A stretch of DNA of 31,148 nucleotides from Candidatus Kaiserbacteria bacterium RIFCSPLOWO2_01_FULL_54_13 (GCA_001781685.1 MFLZ01000015.1:41042-72189), one strand, 5' to 3'. Numbered from the stretch's first letter, positions 22,001 to 30,507 are shown. Numbers and translations are program-made. Notes: a model not told the origin generated them from the letters alone.

Positions 22001-22321
22001 ATGAAAAAAGAAGCAAAGAAAACAAAAATCAACATTCAGCCTGTGGGCGACCGGATATTGGTTAAGCCTGAGGAGGTGGAGGACAAAAAATCACCGGGAG
22101 GCATCATAATTCCTGACACAGCGCAGAAGGAGAAGCCCGAGCGCGGGAGGGTGATCGCAGTGGGGCCGGGAAAACGCGGCGACGACAACGAACTCATCCC
22201 TGTTTCGGTCAAAGTGGGTGACAGAGTGATGTTTTCGAAGTACGGATACGATGAAGTGAAAATAGACGACGATGAGTACTACATCGTCTCAGAATCAAAC
22301 GTCTTGGCCGTCCTTAAATGA
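22001..22321 (+). CDS. groS: Co-chaperonin GroES
   Basis: A 106-residue GroES, slightly longer than usual (about 95) through a Lys-rich N-terminus. It has PVGDRILVKPEEVEDKKSPGGIIIPD, where the mobile loop lies around KSPGGIIIP, and ends YYIVSESNVLAVLK as the family does. It caps the GroEL ring in ATP-driven folding. First gene of the groES-groEL operon. No heat-shock operator of the CIRCE type was found, so control may differ from that of Firmicutes. Confidence 0.96.
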   Translation: MKKEAKKTKINIQPVGDRILVKPEEVEDKKSPGGIIIPDTAQKEKPERGRVIAVGPGKRGDDNELIPVSVKVGDRVMFSKYGYDEVKIDDDEYYIVSESNVLAVLK

Positions 22322-22371
22322 GTTTGGTGGATTTACTACGTACTACACACTACTAACTACAAACTATTCCT

Positions 22372-24027
22372 ATGGCAGGCAAACAAGTCATTTTCGATCA
22401 AGAAGTGCGCAGCGCTCTCAAGCGCGGCGTCGATATCGTCGCAGGAGCCGTGAAGGTAACACTCGGCCCGAAGGGCAGAAACGTTGCATTGAGCAAATCG
22501 TGGGGAGGCCCCACGATAACTAACGACGGCGTCTCGATCGCCAAGGAAATCTCTCTCGAGGACAAGTTCGAGGACATGGGAGCTTCGATCGTAAAAGAGG
22601 TCGCCACAAAAACCAACGACAAGGCGGGCGACGGCACCACGACTGCCGTCGTTCTCACGCAGGCGATCGTGCACGAGGGCCTGAAGCGCACAGCTCTGGG
22701 AGCGAACGCAATGATGGTTAGACACGGGATTGAAGCTGCGGCGAAAGACGCAGTAGAAGAACTCAGGAAGATGGCAAAGGATGTGAAGGGCAAAAGCGAG
22801 ATCCGGCAGGTTGCGTCGATTGCCGCAGAATCCGAGGAGCTCGGCGAGAAAATCGCGGAGGTCGTCGGCAAAGTGGGCAAAGATGGCGTTGTCACTGTCG
22901 AAGAGTCTCAAGCGACGGGGATTGATTCCGAGTACGTCGAGGGCATGGAATTCGACAAAGGCTATGTCTCGGCGTACATGATTACAAACGCGGAGCGGAT
23001 GGAAGCCGAAGTAAAAGACGCGCCGATTCTTGTGACCGACAAAAAGATTTCCACGATCAAGGATATCCTGCCGCTTTTAGAGAAAGTTGCACAGTCGGGG
23101 AAGAAAGATCTCTGCATCATCGCCGACGATGTGGACGGTGAGGCATTGGCCACGTTTGTCGTGAATAAACTTCGCGGCGTATTTAATGTGCTCGCGGTGA
23201 AGGCTCCGGGCTACGGCGACAGGAAGAAAGAAATGCTTGCAGATATCGCGATCACGGTGGGTGCACAGGTGATTTCCGAAGATCTCGGGCTCAAGCTCGA
23301 GAATGCGGAACTGAACATGCTCGGGCGCGCGTCGCGCGTTGTTGCCACCAAGGATTCTACCGTAATCGTCGGCGGCAAGGGAAAGAAGTCGGACATTGAG
23401 GCCCGCGTCGCATCTTTGCGCAAGCAGCTCGAAAACACCGATTCGAAATTCGATCGCGAGAAACTTGAAGAGCGCGTTGCAAAGCTCACGGGAGGCGTTG
23501 CGGTAATTCGCGTGGGCGCGGCGACGGAAACGGAAATGAAGTATCTCAAAGATAAAATTGAAGACGCAGTCAATGCGACTAAGGCCGCGATTGCGGAGGG
23601 GATCGTGCCCGGCGGAGGCGCCGCGCTCGCGAAAGCTGCCGAGAAACTCGGAAAAAAGATCAATACGAAGGCGCACGACGAGTACACGGTCGGCTATCGG
23701 ATACTTCTCTCTGCGCTCTCGGCGCCGCTTCTCCAGATCGCAGAAAACGCGGGGCGACAGGATTCCGCGGTCGTCTTGCAGGAAGTTGTGAAGCGAGGAG
23801 GAGCATTTGGGTTCAACGCTCTTGCCGAATCCGATGAGAACGCGATCGTCGACATGTATGAGGCGGGCATCATTGATCCCGTGAAGGTGACGAGGAGTTG
23901 TGTTGAGAATTCCGCCTCTGCGGCAGCAGTGCTTCTCACTACCGAAGCCGCCGTGGCCGAAATCCCCGAGAAGAAAAGCTCTGCCCCTTCTCAGAGCGGG
24001 ATGGGAGGTGGCATGGATGAGATGTGA
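22372..24027 (+). CDS. groL: Chaperonin GroEL
   Basis: A 551-residue complete GroEL. Signatures include VKVTLGPKGRNV (nucleotide site), the catalytic region AGDGTTTAVVL, KAPGYGDRKKEML in the apical domain, IVPGGGAAL, and the C-terminal tail ending SGMGGGMDEM. It forms the folding chamber with GroES. It starts 50 nt after groES, and that gap is a low-complexity run of ACTAC repeats (22334-22371) without a Shine-Dalgarno site. Its 3' end is followed by a large hairpin at 24069-24109. Confidence 0.98.
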   Translation: MAGKQVIFDQEVRSALKRGVDIVAGAVKVTLGPKGRNVALSKSWGGPTITNDGVSIAKEISLEDKFEDMGASIVKEVATKTNDKAGDGTTTAVVLTQAIVHEGLKRTALGANAMMVRHGIEAAAKDAVEELRKMAKDVKGKSEIRQVASIAAESEELGEKIAEVVGKVGKDGVVTVEESQATGIDSEYVEGMEFDKGYVSAYMITNAERMEAEVKDAPILVTDKKISTIKDILPLLEKVAQSGKKDLCIIADDVDGEALATFVVNKLRGVFNVLAVKAPGYGDRKKEMLADIAITVGAQVISEDLGLKLENAELNMLGRASRVVATKDSTVIVGGKGKKSDIEARVASLRKQLENTDSKFDREKLEERVAKLTGGVAVIRVGAATETEMKYLKDKIEDAVNATKAAIAEGIVPGGGAALAKAAEKLGKKINTKAHDEYTVGYRILLSALSAPLLQIAENAGRQDSAVVLQEVVKRGGAFGFNALAESDENAIVDMYEAGIIDPVKVTRSCVENSASAAAVLLTTEAAVAEIPEKKSSAPSQSGMGGGMDEM

Positions 24028-24068
24028 TAGAGAAATAAGGAGCTGCTGCGACTATATTTCTCATCATC

Positions 24069-24109
24069 CAGCACCATTTTGCGCTTTTGACATGCGCAAA
24101 ATGGTGCTG
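24069..24109. repeat. Large intergenic hairpin after groEL
   Basis: CAGCACCATTTTGCGC (24069-24084) and GCGCAAAATGGTGCTG (24094-24109) form a perfect 16-bp inverted repeat with a 9-nt loop. No T-run follows, so it is either a weak terminator, an mRNA-stabilising structure or a dispersed repeat. Confidence 0.8.
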
Positions 24110-24166
24110 TGGTAAGGCCTAATTCTGTATCTCGACTGGATATCTCGGCGTTAACTATTGCACTCG

Positions 24167-24230
24167 CCCCGTTAGAGAAAAGTCGCAATGCGGCTGAAGC
24201 GAAGCTCCTGCGGAGCGTTCTCTAATGGGG
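24167..24230. repeat. Second copy of the CCCGTTAGA palindromic repeat
   Basis: CCCCGTTAGAGAA (24167-24179) pairs with TTCTCTAATGGGG (24218-24230) with one G-T pair; inside is GCTCC-tgc-GGAGC (24204-24216). The outer arms match those of the element at 12216-12285 while the core differs. Confidence 0.75.
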
Positions 24231-24273
24231 TTATCCCCCGAGATTCGGGCTAAATAGCCTCAGGACACGCTAC

Positions 24274-24279
24274 TATATT
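24274..24279 (+). promoter_or_regulatory. Possible -10 box for the giant secreted protein
   Basis: TATATT lies 5 nt before the ATG at 24285; TACTAT (24271-24276) with 8 nt is an overlapping alternative. Both imply a leaderless or nearly leaderless mRNA. Confidence 0.4.
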
Positions 24280-24284
24280 GACGT

Positions 24285-27200
24285 ATGCCCACCTCTCGTG
24301 TTGCGGCAGTTTTTTTCGTTACCTTATTTCTGGTAGTGCCGCTTTTAGTCCGCGCGCAGGGTACGGTGGACATGACGGCTGACGCCAAATGCAAACCTGT
24401 GTTTCCTGAGTGCAGGTGCGGTCAGAAACCTAATCCGAATAAGAGCGCAAACGCACCGAAATGTGTTGGCGGCGAGAACATGAATCAATGTTTCTGCGAG
24501 AACGACAATGGACAGGCGGGCGGTATTTGCGTCGCGCTAAAGAACTGTAAGGGGACTTGGTATAGAGATTTGGATGGCGAGCGAATTGAAATCAAAGATC
24601 CTGCCAAGGCATGGCAGGAATTTCAGAATCAAGTCAAAGCAGCAACTCCGAAGCCTCCGGGCCCAGTGCCCGGCGGAGACTACTACAGTGAGGGGTTTGC
24701 ACTACCTCCCGGTTCGGGAGCAGGGACAACAGAGGGTGGCGCGCTTCAGGGTTTGGGCCCAGAGAATTTTGAGGACGTGACACCGATTACGCCGCAGCCG
24801 CAGATCCCATCAGGACCCAGTCTATTGGAGATGTTGGGACCATATTATTTTCGTCCGCAGGAAACCACACCCACATTTGAACCTCCTCCGCCAACAGGGC
24901 CCAATGTCGTGCCGGGTGTGAGCGGAGACACAACGGGGCTGGTGCAACCTAGCACAGCCAACCTTTTTAATTTTAATGAGGAGGGATTCACGGAGCAACC
25001 ATTCTCGGCGGACACATTCGGTGAAAGCACGCTCAAATCATCCTCGGCAGACAGTTGCGATGGCTTTTTTTACTGCGCATATAAAACCGTTGCGGATGGT
25101 TTCCAGGAGCTATTTGGAATTGGTCCTGCAGAGGCAAAGCCATTTTCGGGAACAGAGCCGATACGGATAGGGCCGGACGGTCGCATTAATGCTGTCGATT
25201 TTTACAACACAGCCCTGGAAAAATTTAAGGACTCTTCTCTAAATGGTTACGCGCCACCGGGGTTGAGACGGTTTGGAGTTGAGACCGGTAGCCCTGAAGA
25301 ATGGGCACGTTTAGCCACTATGGTCGCAATGCAAGAATCCAGTCTTCGCGTTGCTCCTGTAAACCCGGATGGGACATTGCAAAGATTCCCAACAACCCCA
25401 GCAGGAGAGCAATCCTACGGGCCGATGCAATTTACTAAAGGAGAGTATGGGCTTCAAACGTGGGCCGACGTGAACAATCCAGACAGAGTCATTGATGCGT
25501 TCGTACAAGTTGCCGAGCAAGGCCAATTGTTTAACTATTTTGGATCGTTGCAGAGACCTAACGAGACCTTGCAGCATAGGTCTTGGTTTCAAGCAAATGT
25601 TGCTCCGTACACAGCGGCCCAGCCGACATACGACGCAAATTCCGGCGGAACTGACACAAGTGGGTTCATTACCGCATTCGGCGGTGGAACACCGCCGACG
25701 GTGGCAAGTCTCGATCCTTCCGCAGGCATGGGATCTGCGTTCGACGAAGCCGGATTTACGAGCGCCTACTCCCGCAGTGCTGCTGGCAAGGTCGCCGACT
25801 TCGTCGGTCTTGGCGGCGTGTACGACACCGTTGCCGGGGGAGTAGTTGACGCGTACGGGACTGTTTCCACCGGTGCTACGGTTCTTGGACAAACCGTATC
25901 GGAGAAAGTCGCAGAAAGTGCCCAAACAGTAGGTAGCGCGATTGATGCGACGAGAGAATACATATCCGAACGTTTTGCGGACGGACTCCGGGTTGTTGAT
26001 GAGAATGTATTTGGAGGCATCGGTACGAAGAGGGGCCTTATTCCTCTTCCTCCACCCTCACCGGTAGCCGTGTACACACCCAGTGGCGAGCCACCATTTA
26101 CTACAGAAATTACCTACGCTGACAGGCCATACGATATCTACACTGAAGCCGACTTGTCTCCGCAGACTGCACGTCCCTTGACGTATGGAGAGCAATTGCG
26201 TGCAGGAATGCCGCTGATGCCAATATCGGGGCCAGCTATTGCGGCACGACTTCCAGAGACACCGTCTGGATCCATGGAATTCGCAGGATTAGAACCTACA
26301 AGATCGGATCTTGAGTTCGCAGGAACTCCACCCACGCGGCTCGGTGAGGGCGGCAGAGTGAGCGACCTCGTCGCTGTTCCCAATCAACCGGGAAATGTAC
26401 CACCTCCAGTTGCCAAATATACACCCAGTGGCGAGCCACCATTCCCCGAAATTTCCAATCCGGACAAGCCTTCCTCAGGGTACTATGACGCATTTGGGGG
26501 AGAGTACTCCACTCAAGCTGAGGCAACAGCCGCCGATTCTTTTTTTGAGAGGAATGCCACACGCATAAACGAACTTGAAGTGAAGGTGGATTCGTTGAGG
26601 CAAGGCATCGAAAAAGCCCAGACTGATTCTCTGCGGGATAGCTGGGTCGGCCGAGCTCTTGGAATGGAGCCCAACACAGATCCGCAAACACCGATACGAT
26701 CGTTTTGGGAATCTGAGTACATAAAGACCCAGAAGGAGCTTATTGGGTTGCGGAGGGCAGATCTGGAGCAGAAAATTTATTCTGCAACGACTCCAGAACA
26801 AATCAGCGAGCTCACCGCACAGCTGAATGCACAGACGGGAGAGCTCGAGAGCCTTCAGACACTGCAACAAACCATTAACAATACATTGAGCGACGGTAGT
26901 CTTGTGGGCGGGATGACGTCTGAGGAGCTGGCAGCCCGGTATAAAGCGACCCTTTCTGGGTTTGAGACTCAGGGAACCGACTGGCAGAGCATACTTGCAA
27001 ATGCACGGGATGGCAGACTATCCGGACTCGGTGATGTTATCGCTGCAAATGATCTAGCGCGAATGGGAGATGCGCTTGCGCAACGCCAATTTGATGTGGC
27101 CGCGATCGCGGATGGCACAAGTCCACTGTTGCAACCTTCACGAGTCGCAAGTCTTGATGGCGGTGGGACACCGCCGACGGTGGCAAGCCTCAATCCTCCC

Positions 27201-29276
27201 GCAGACATGGAATTGTTCAACGAAGCCTTCGGCCAAGTGTCTCCCGCAGAAGCTTTCTCAACAAATGAGTTTGCGGGATTTCCGTCCATACCACCCTCTC
27301 TCCTTGAACGTGCTACAGGATTCGTCGTTGAGGGGTACACCGGTGCCACGGATCTTGCGCAAAATGCTTTGGGGACAGTCACAGACACACTTTCGAACAT
27401 AGGGCAAAAGGCCCAAGAACTTTTGGCCAGTGGAAACAATTGGCTCGACAGCAATGTCCGCGGACCGCTTGTCGACCTTGGCGTGCTCTCTCCGGGGGTA
27501 CTCGGAAGCGATGTAGCTCCAGTAACAGTACCAACAACTGCCGCGGAAACAGGAGAGATCAACCTGCGTGGGGGAGGATATGTACCACCAGGGGAACAAC
27601 CAGAAGCAGGATTCCTTACCGCCTACGGCTTGGATCCCTTTGAGAAATCACTTGAGGCGCAAGAACAACCTGCAAACATCACGGAAGGCGCACCTGTCGA
27701 TCCTTCGGTCGAGCGAGAATTTGCCTTCCAGGCGGCCGCTGAACGTTCGCCGTACCGCCTACCTGCCGACCTCGAAAGGCAACAAATCGCACAGCGTCAG
27801 GCCGAGTTCCTCGCAGAAGAGCGCGCTGCTGCCCAGGCGGAGCAACCAGAAACGGCCCCTTCCAGATGGCAAACATTCACAGAGGGTGTGAGAAATTGGT
27901 TGGTCGGTCCGCCTGTTGAGAACGTTATCGAGAGATGGGTTGCAGAAAACAGATCAGAGCTGCTGCAGCCGTCCATGGAATTCGCAGGATTAGAACCTAC
28001 CAGATCGGATCTTGAGTTTGCAGGATCTCCGTCCACCCCACTCGGACAAAGTGGCATCGGAAGCGACGCGGCGCGTGTACCAGATCAACCGGGAAATGCG
28101 CCTCCTGCCTACGAAGGGAGGACGAAGTACGAGGGGCATTCCATCGTTGATACCCTGAAGGGCGATGGGCAGGGGTCTAGCTACGGTGAACGTAAAGTTC
28201 TTGCAAAGCAACTCGGCATCGCAAACTACCGTGGGACGGCGGCGCAAAATCTGCAGATGGTTGCACTCATGCGAGAGTGGAGCCCGGAATTCGGAGGACT
28301 AACAGCCCAACAACTACAGCCAGCGGTAACTTCTGGCGTGGATACTGGGTCAGGAGTCGGCGCATCACCTGCCTCTGGGCCAACTTCCTCTTTTGGAGAA
28401 GCTTTCAGGGGTGGTTACCAGAGTGCCAACGATCCTGTCACTGGGGCCGCGTTGGGCCTGTGGGAAGGCGGGAAATACCTCTATAATGCCACAGCAGATT
28501 GGGCGGCAAGAACGGGTACGATTCCTCAGTCTAGCGTCGATGAGGCAGGGTTCATGAATGCCTTTCTTGCGCCAGATAACTTGCAACAGTCAGTTGAGGC
28601 AATTGAGGATACTATTGCAGGATCTCAAGCGCCCGCTCCAGACTTCGGACCTGCGTTCAATGAAGCGTTCGGTACCGCGCCGCTGCCAAGCGCGTGCTAT
28701 GGCTCATCGGTTGCTGATTGCGTTGGAGCGTCTGGTGGCAATTGGAGCACCGAGAGGGCAAGACTTGCGGGGATAGTCGGCTGTGCTGCAGGTACCGCTA
28801 GCTGTAACACTGAAATCTTGCGTCGGATACAGGCGGGAGACTTAGTTGTTGCCTCACCTGCTACTTCGGGGAATGAGGCACCGTTGGGTCCGGCACCGAC
28901 AGTTTCCAGTGCCAATCCGGGCGCGGGTACTTCAGCGACAACGGCACCGCCACCAGATCCGATGACAAGGAATGCACAGGCTTTTCAGAACTCCTTAAGT
29001 AGACTGAATAGAAAAATGGATACGTTCTTGAATAATCCTACCGACCAGACTCTTCAAAGCCTAGCTCGGCAAGCACAAGCTGTTCAGAGATGGGCCAGCA
29101 TGTTCCCGAAAGACAGTTATATTCAATCTGAAGCAGCGAAGATTAGTGGGTTGCCGCAGGCATCAAACTATTTACCGGCGGTTGTTGCCACCGTACTTAC
29201 CCGTCAGTATGGGGCAATTTCGGCAGGGATTAGTACCGTCCGGACGCATCTCAGTAGAAATTACACCAAGAAGTAG
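24285..29276 (+). CDS. Giant secreted repeat protein with lytic-transglycosylase-like domain
   Basis: A 1663-residue protein. Residues 1-25 are a signal peptide (cleavage likely near VRAQ). Residues 36-88 hold eight Cys in a compact module (CKPVFPECRCGQ to ICVALKNCKG). A Pro-rich linker leads to a domain (about 300-445) resembling lysozyme-like transglycosylases: Glu351 in VAMQESSLR is the likely catalytic acid, followed by SYGPMQF in the place of the usual GLMQ. Two amphipathic Ala/Gly/Val-rich modules (about 496-578 and 1006-1066), a coiled-coil-like stretch (750-865) and Pro-rich linkers follow. Repeats: SMEFAGLEPTRSDLEFAG at 663 and 1230, GGGTPPTVASL at 466 and 959, YTPSGEPPF at 597 and 712. 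Residues 1284-1330 (HSIVDTLKGDGQGSSYGERK onward) resemble a motif at the end of cell-wall hydrolases. Probably acts at the cell surface or on a partner cell wall; function unproven. Confidence 0.75.
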   Translation: MPTSRVAAVFFVTLFLVVPLLVRAQGTVDMTADAKCKPVFPECRCGQKPNPNKSANAPKCVGGENMNQCFCENDNGQAGGICVALKNCKGTWYRDLDGERIEIKDPAKAWQEFQNQVKAATPKPPGPVPGGDYYSEGFALPPGSGAGTTEGGALQGLGPENFEDVTPITPQPQIPSGPSLLEMLGPYYFRPQETTPTFEPPPPTGPNVVPGVSGDTTGLVQPSTANLFNFNEEGFTEQPFSADTFGESTLKSSSADSCDGFFYCAYKTVADGFQELFGIGPAEAKPFSGTEPIRIGPDGRINAVDFYNTALEKFKDSSLNGYAPPGLRRFGVETGSPEEWARLATMVAMQESSLRVAPVNPDGTLQRFPTTPAGEQSYGPMQFTKGEYGLQTWADVNNPDRVIDAFVQVAEQGQLFNYFGSLQRPNETLQHRSWFQANVAPYTAAQPTYDANSGGTDTSGFITAFGGGTPPTVASLDPSAGMGSAFDEAGFTSAYSRSAAGKVADFVGLGGVYDTVAGGVVDAYGTVSTGATVLGQTVSEKVAESAQTVGSAIDATREYISERFADGLRVVDENVFGGIGTKRGLIPLPPPSPVAVYTPSGEPPFTTEITYADRPYDIYTEADLSPQTARPLTYGEQLRAGMPLMPISGPAIAARLPETPSGSMEFAGLEPTRSDLEFAGTPPTRLGEGGRVSDLVAVPNQPGNVPPPVAKYTPSGEPPFPEISNPDKPSSGYYDAFGGEYSTQAEATAADSFFERNATRINELEVKVDSLRQGIEKAQTDSLRDSWVGRALGMEPNTDPQTPIRSFWESEYIKTQKELIGLRRADLEQKIYSATTPEQISELTAQLNAQTGELESLQTLQQTINNTLSDGSLVGGMTSEELAARYKATLSGFETQGTDWQSILANARDGRLSGLGDVIAANDLARMGDALAQRQFDVAAIADGTSPLLQPSRVASLDGGGTPPTVASLNPPADMELFNEAFGQVSPAEAFSTNEFAGFPSIPPSLLERATGFVVEGYTGATDLAQNALGTVTDTLSNIGQKAQELLASGNNWLDSNVRGPLVDLGVLSPGVLGSDVAPVTVPTTAAETGEINLRGGGYVPPGEQPEAGFLTAYGLDPFEKSLEAQEQPANITEGAPVDPSVEREFAFQAAAERSPYRLPADLERQQIAQRQAEFLAEERAAAQAEQPETAPSRWQTFTEGVRNWLVGPPVENVIERWVAENRSELLQPSMEFAGLEPTRSDLEFAGSPSTPLGQSGIGSDAARVPDQPGNAPPAYEGRTKYEGHSIVDTLKGDGQGSSYGERKVLAKQLGIANYRGTAAQNLQMVALMREWSPEFGGLTAQQLQPAVTSGVDTGSGVGASPASGPTSSFGEAFRGGYQSANDPVTGAALGLWEGGKYLYNATADWAARTGTIPQSSVDEAGFMNAFLAPDNLQQSVEAIEDTIAGSQAPAPDFGPAFNEAFGTAPLPSACYGSSVADCVGASGGNWSTERARLAGIVGCAAGTASCNTEILRRIQAGDLVVASPATSGNEAPLGPAPTVSSANPGAGTSATTAPPPDPMTRNAQAFQNSLSRLNRKMDTFLNNPTDQTLQSLARQAQAVQRWASMFPKDSYIQSEAAKISGLPQASNYLPAVVATVLTRQYGAISAGISTVRTHLSRNYTKK

Positions 29277-29298
29277 AAGGTATAGTCGTCGCCGTTTG

Positions 29299-29327
29299 TT
29301 CGCAGGAGGGGCGCGAGATGATATAAT
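29299..29327 (+). promoter_or_regulatory. Promoter of lemA (leaderless, extended -10)
   Basis: TTCGCA (29299-29304), 17 nt, TGA-TATAAT with a perfect -10 at 29322-29327. Only 6 nt separate it from the ATG at 29334. The best promoter match in the window. Confidence 0.75.
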
Positions 29328-29333
29328 GCGCAC

Positions 29334-29894
29334 ATGACAACAGGCTGGGTACTTTTAGGAGCAGTTGCGGTAGTCGTCTTGTGGGCGATCTGGGCGTACA
29401 ACCGTTTCGTTCAACTCACGAATCGCTCGGAGGAAGCGTGGTCCGACATCGACGTGCAGCTCAAGCGTCGGTACGACCTCATTCCGAATCTCATCGAGAC
29501 AATTAAGGGCTACGTGACACACGAGCGGGGAACTCTGGAGAGCGTTACGAACGCGCGCACGAAGGCGATGGGAGCACAAAGTGTTGCCGAGCACGCGGCT
29601 GCGGAAAATATTCTGACTGGGGCACTCAAGACATTGTTTGCTGTTGCGGAGAATTATCCAAACCTGAAAGCGAATGAAAACTTTGTCGAGCTCCAGCGCG
29701 AGCTCTCCGACACCGAGAACAAAATTCAAGCAGCGCGCCGCTTCTACAACTCTGTCGTGCAAGAGCTACAGAACGCAATAGAAATGTTTCCCTCAAACCT
29801 CATTGCAAACATGTTCCGTTTCAAGACGCGCGATTTTTTCGCTCTTGATGAGAGCGAAAACGCAGCTCGTAATCCAGTGAAGGTCAGTTTCTAA
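29334..29894 (+). CDS. lemA: LemA family protein
   Basis: A 186-residue protein with one N-terminal membrane helix (about residues 5-22) and the LemA helical domain: YNRFVQLTNRSEEAWSDIDV, QLKRRYDLIPNLIETIKGY, LKANENFVELQRELSDTENK and ARRFYNSVVQELQNAIEMFP match the family in order. LemA proteins are of unknown biochemical role and are often next to the HtpX protease, as here, with one extra gene between. N-terminus outside, most of the protein in helical hairpins. Start fixed by the promoter 6 nt upstream. Confidence 0.95.
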   Translation: MTTGWVLLGAVAVVVLWAIWAYNRFVQLTNRSEEAWSDIDVQLKRRYDLIPNLIETIKGYVTHERGTLESVTNARTKAMGAQSVAEHAAAENILTGALKTLFAVAENYPNLKANENFVELQRELSDTENKIQAARRFYNSVVQELQNAIEMFPSNLIANMFRFKTRDFFALDESENAARNPVKVSF

Positions 29895-29901
29895 ATGTGA
29901 A

Positions 29902-30504
29902 ATGAGGAAAAGGGACATTGAAGGGTTTCCGTCACGAAACAGAGGATCTACTGAACACCCCGAGAAAGAGTGGCATCCTCTTATAAGGTTCGTGGGCCCC
30001 GAGGGTTCGTTCGGGGAAGAAGCGAAGTTACACCTTAAAGAATTTGATGTTGAGGATGTCGACTGGTTTAAGTCGGCAGGGCAACAGGAAAATACCCATC
30101 ATATTATCAGTGGTATTAATTCTAGGCGTAAAGCATCGTCCGGATACCTTGTATGCACAGGCGTTGTGGCTTTGGGATTCAATCCAAAGTTACGAACCAA
30201 CGTGTCCTTCTTAACGCATCAGACCTCGTCCGCGTGGAAGTTTGACTTTGAATTCGTCAAGCAACTACGGTTCTCACTCCGGACTTTCGCTCGACAAACA
30301 GATGGGACCAAGCGGTCGCTTCTTATATTTACGCCGCCAATACGTGTGGAAAAAGATAGGGAGTCTCTCGAAATTATCAAGAGGATTATTCTTGAAGAAC
30401 TTGGAGTTGAATCGGATGTTGCCGAGATCAAAGAGGAGTTAATTGACGCTTTTGATGTTATGCTCGATACAGAACACGCACGGATTTTTATTACTTACAC
30501 TTAA
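29902..30504 (+). CDS. Hypothetical protein between lemA and htpX
   Basis: A 200-residue soluble protein I do not recognise with confidence. The centre has a buried-looking beta segment GYLVCTGVVALGFNPKLRTN followed by VSFLTHQ, so Cys85 and His106 may form a pair like that of CheD-type deamidases, where Cys and His are about 17-20 residues apart; this is speculative. A second beta/alpha part follows (RSLLIFTPPIRVEKDRESLE and helices to the end). Its base composition is lower in GC than its neighbours, which may mean later acquisition. It starts 7 nt after lemA and ends 3 nt before htpX, so it belongs to their transcript. Confidence 0.6.
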   Translation: MRKRDIEGFPSRNRGSTEHPEKEWHPLIRFVGPEGSFGEEAKLHLKEFDVEDVDWFKSAGQQENTHHIISGINSRRKASSGYLVCTGVVALGFNPKLRTNVSFLTHQTSSAWKFDFEFVKQLRFSLRTFARQTDGTKRSLLIFTPPIRVEKDRESLEIIKRIILEELGVESDVAEIKEELIDAFDVMLDTEHARIFITYT

Positions 30505-30507
30505 GTT

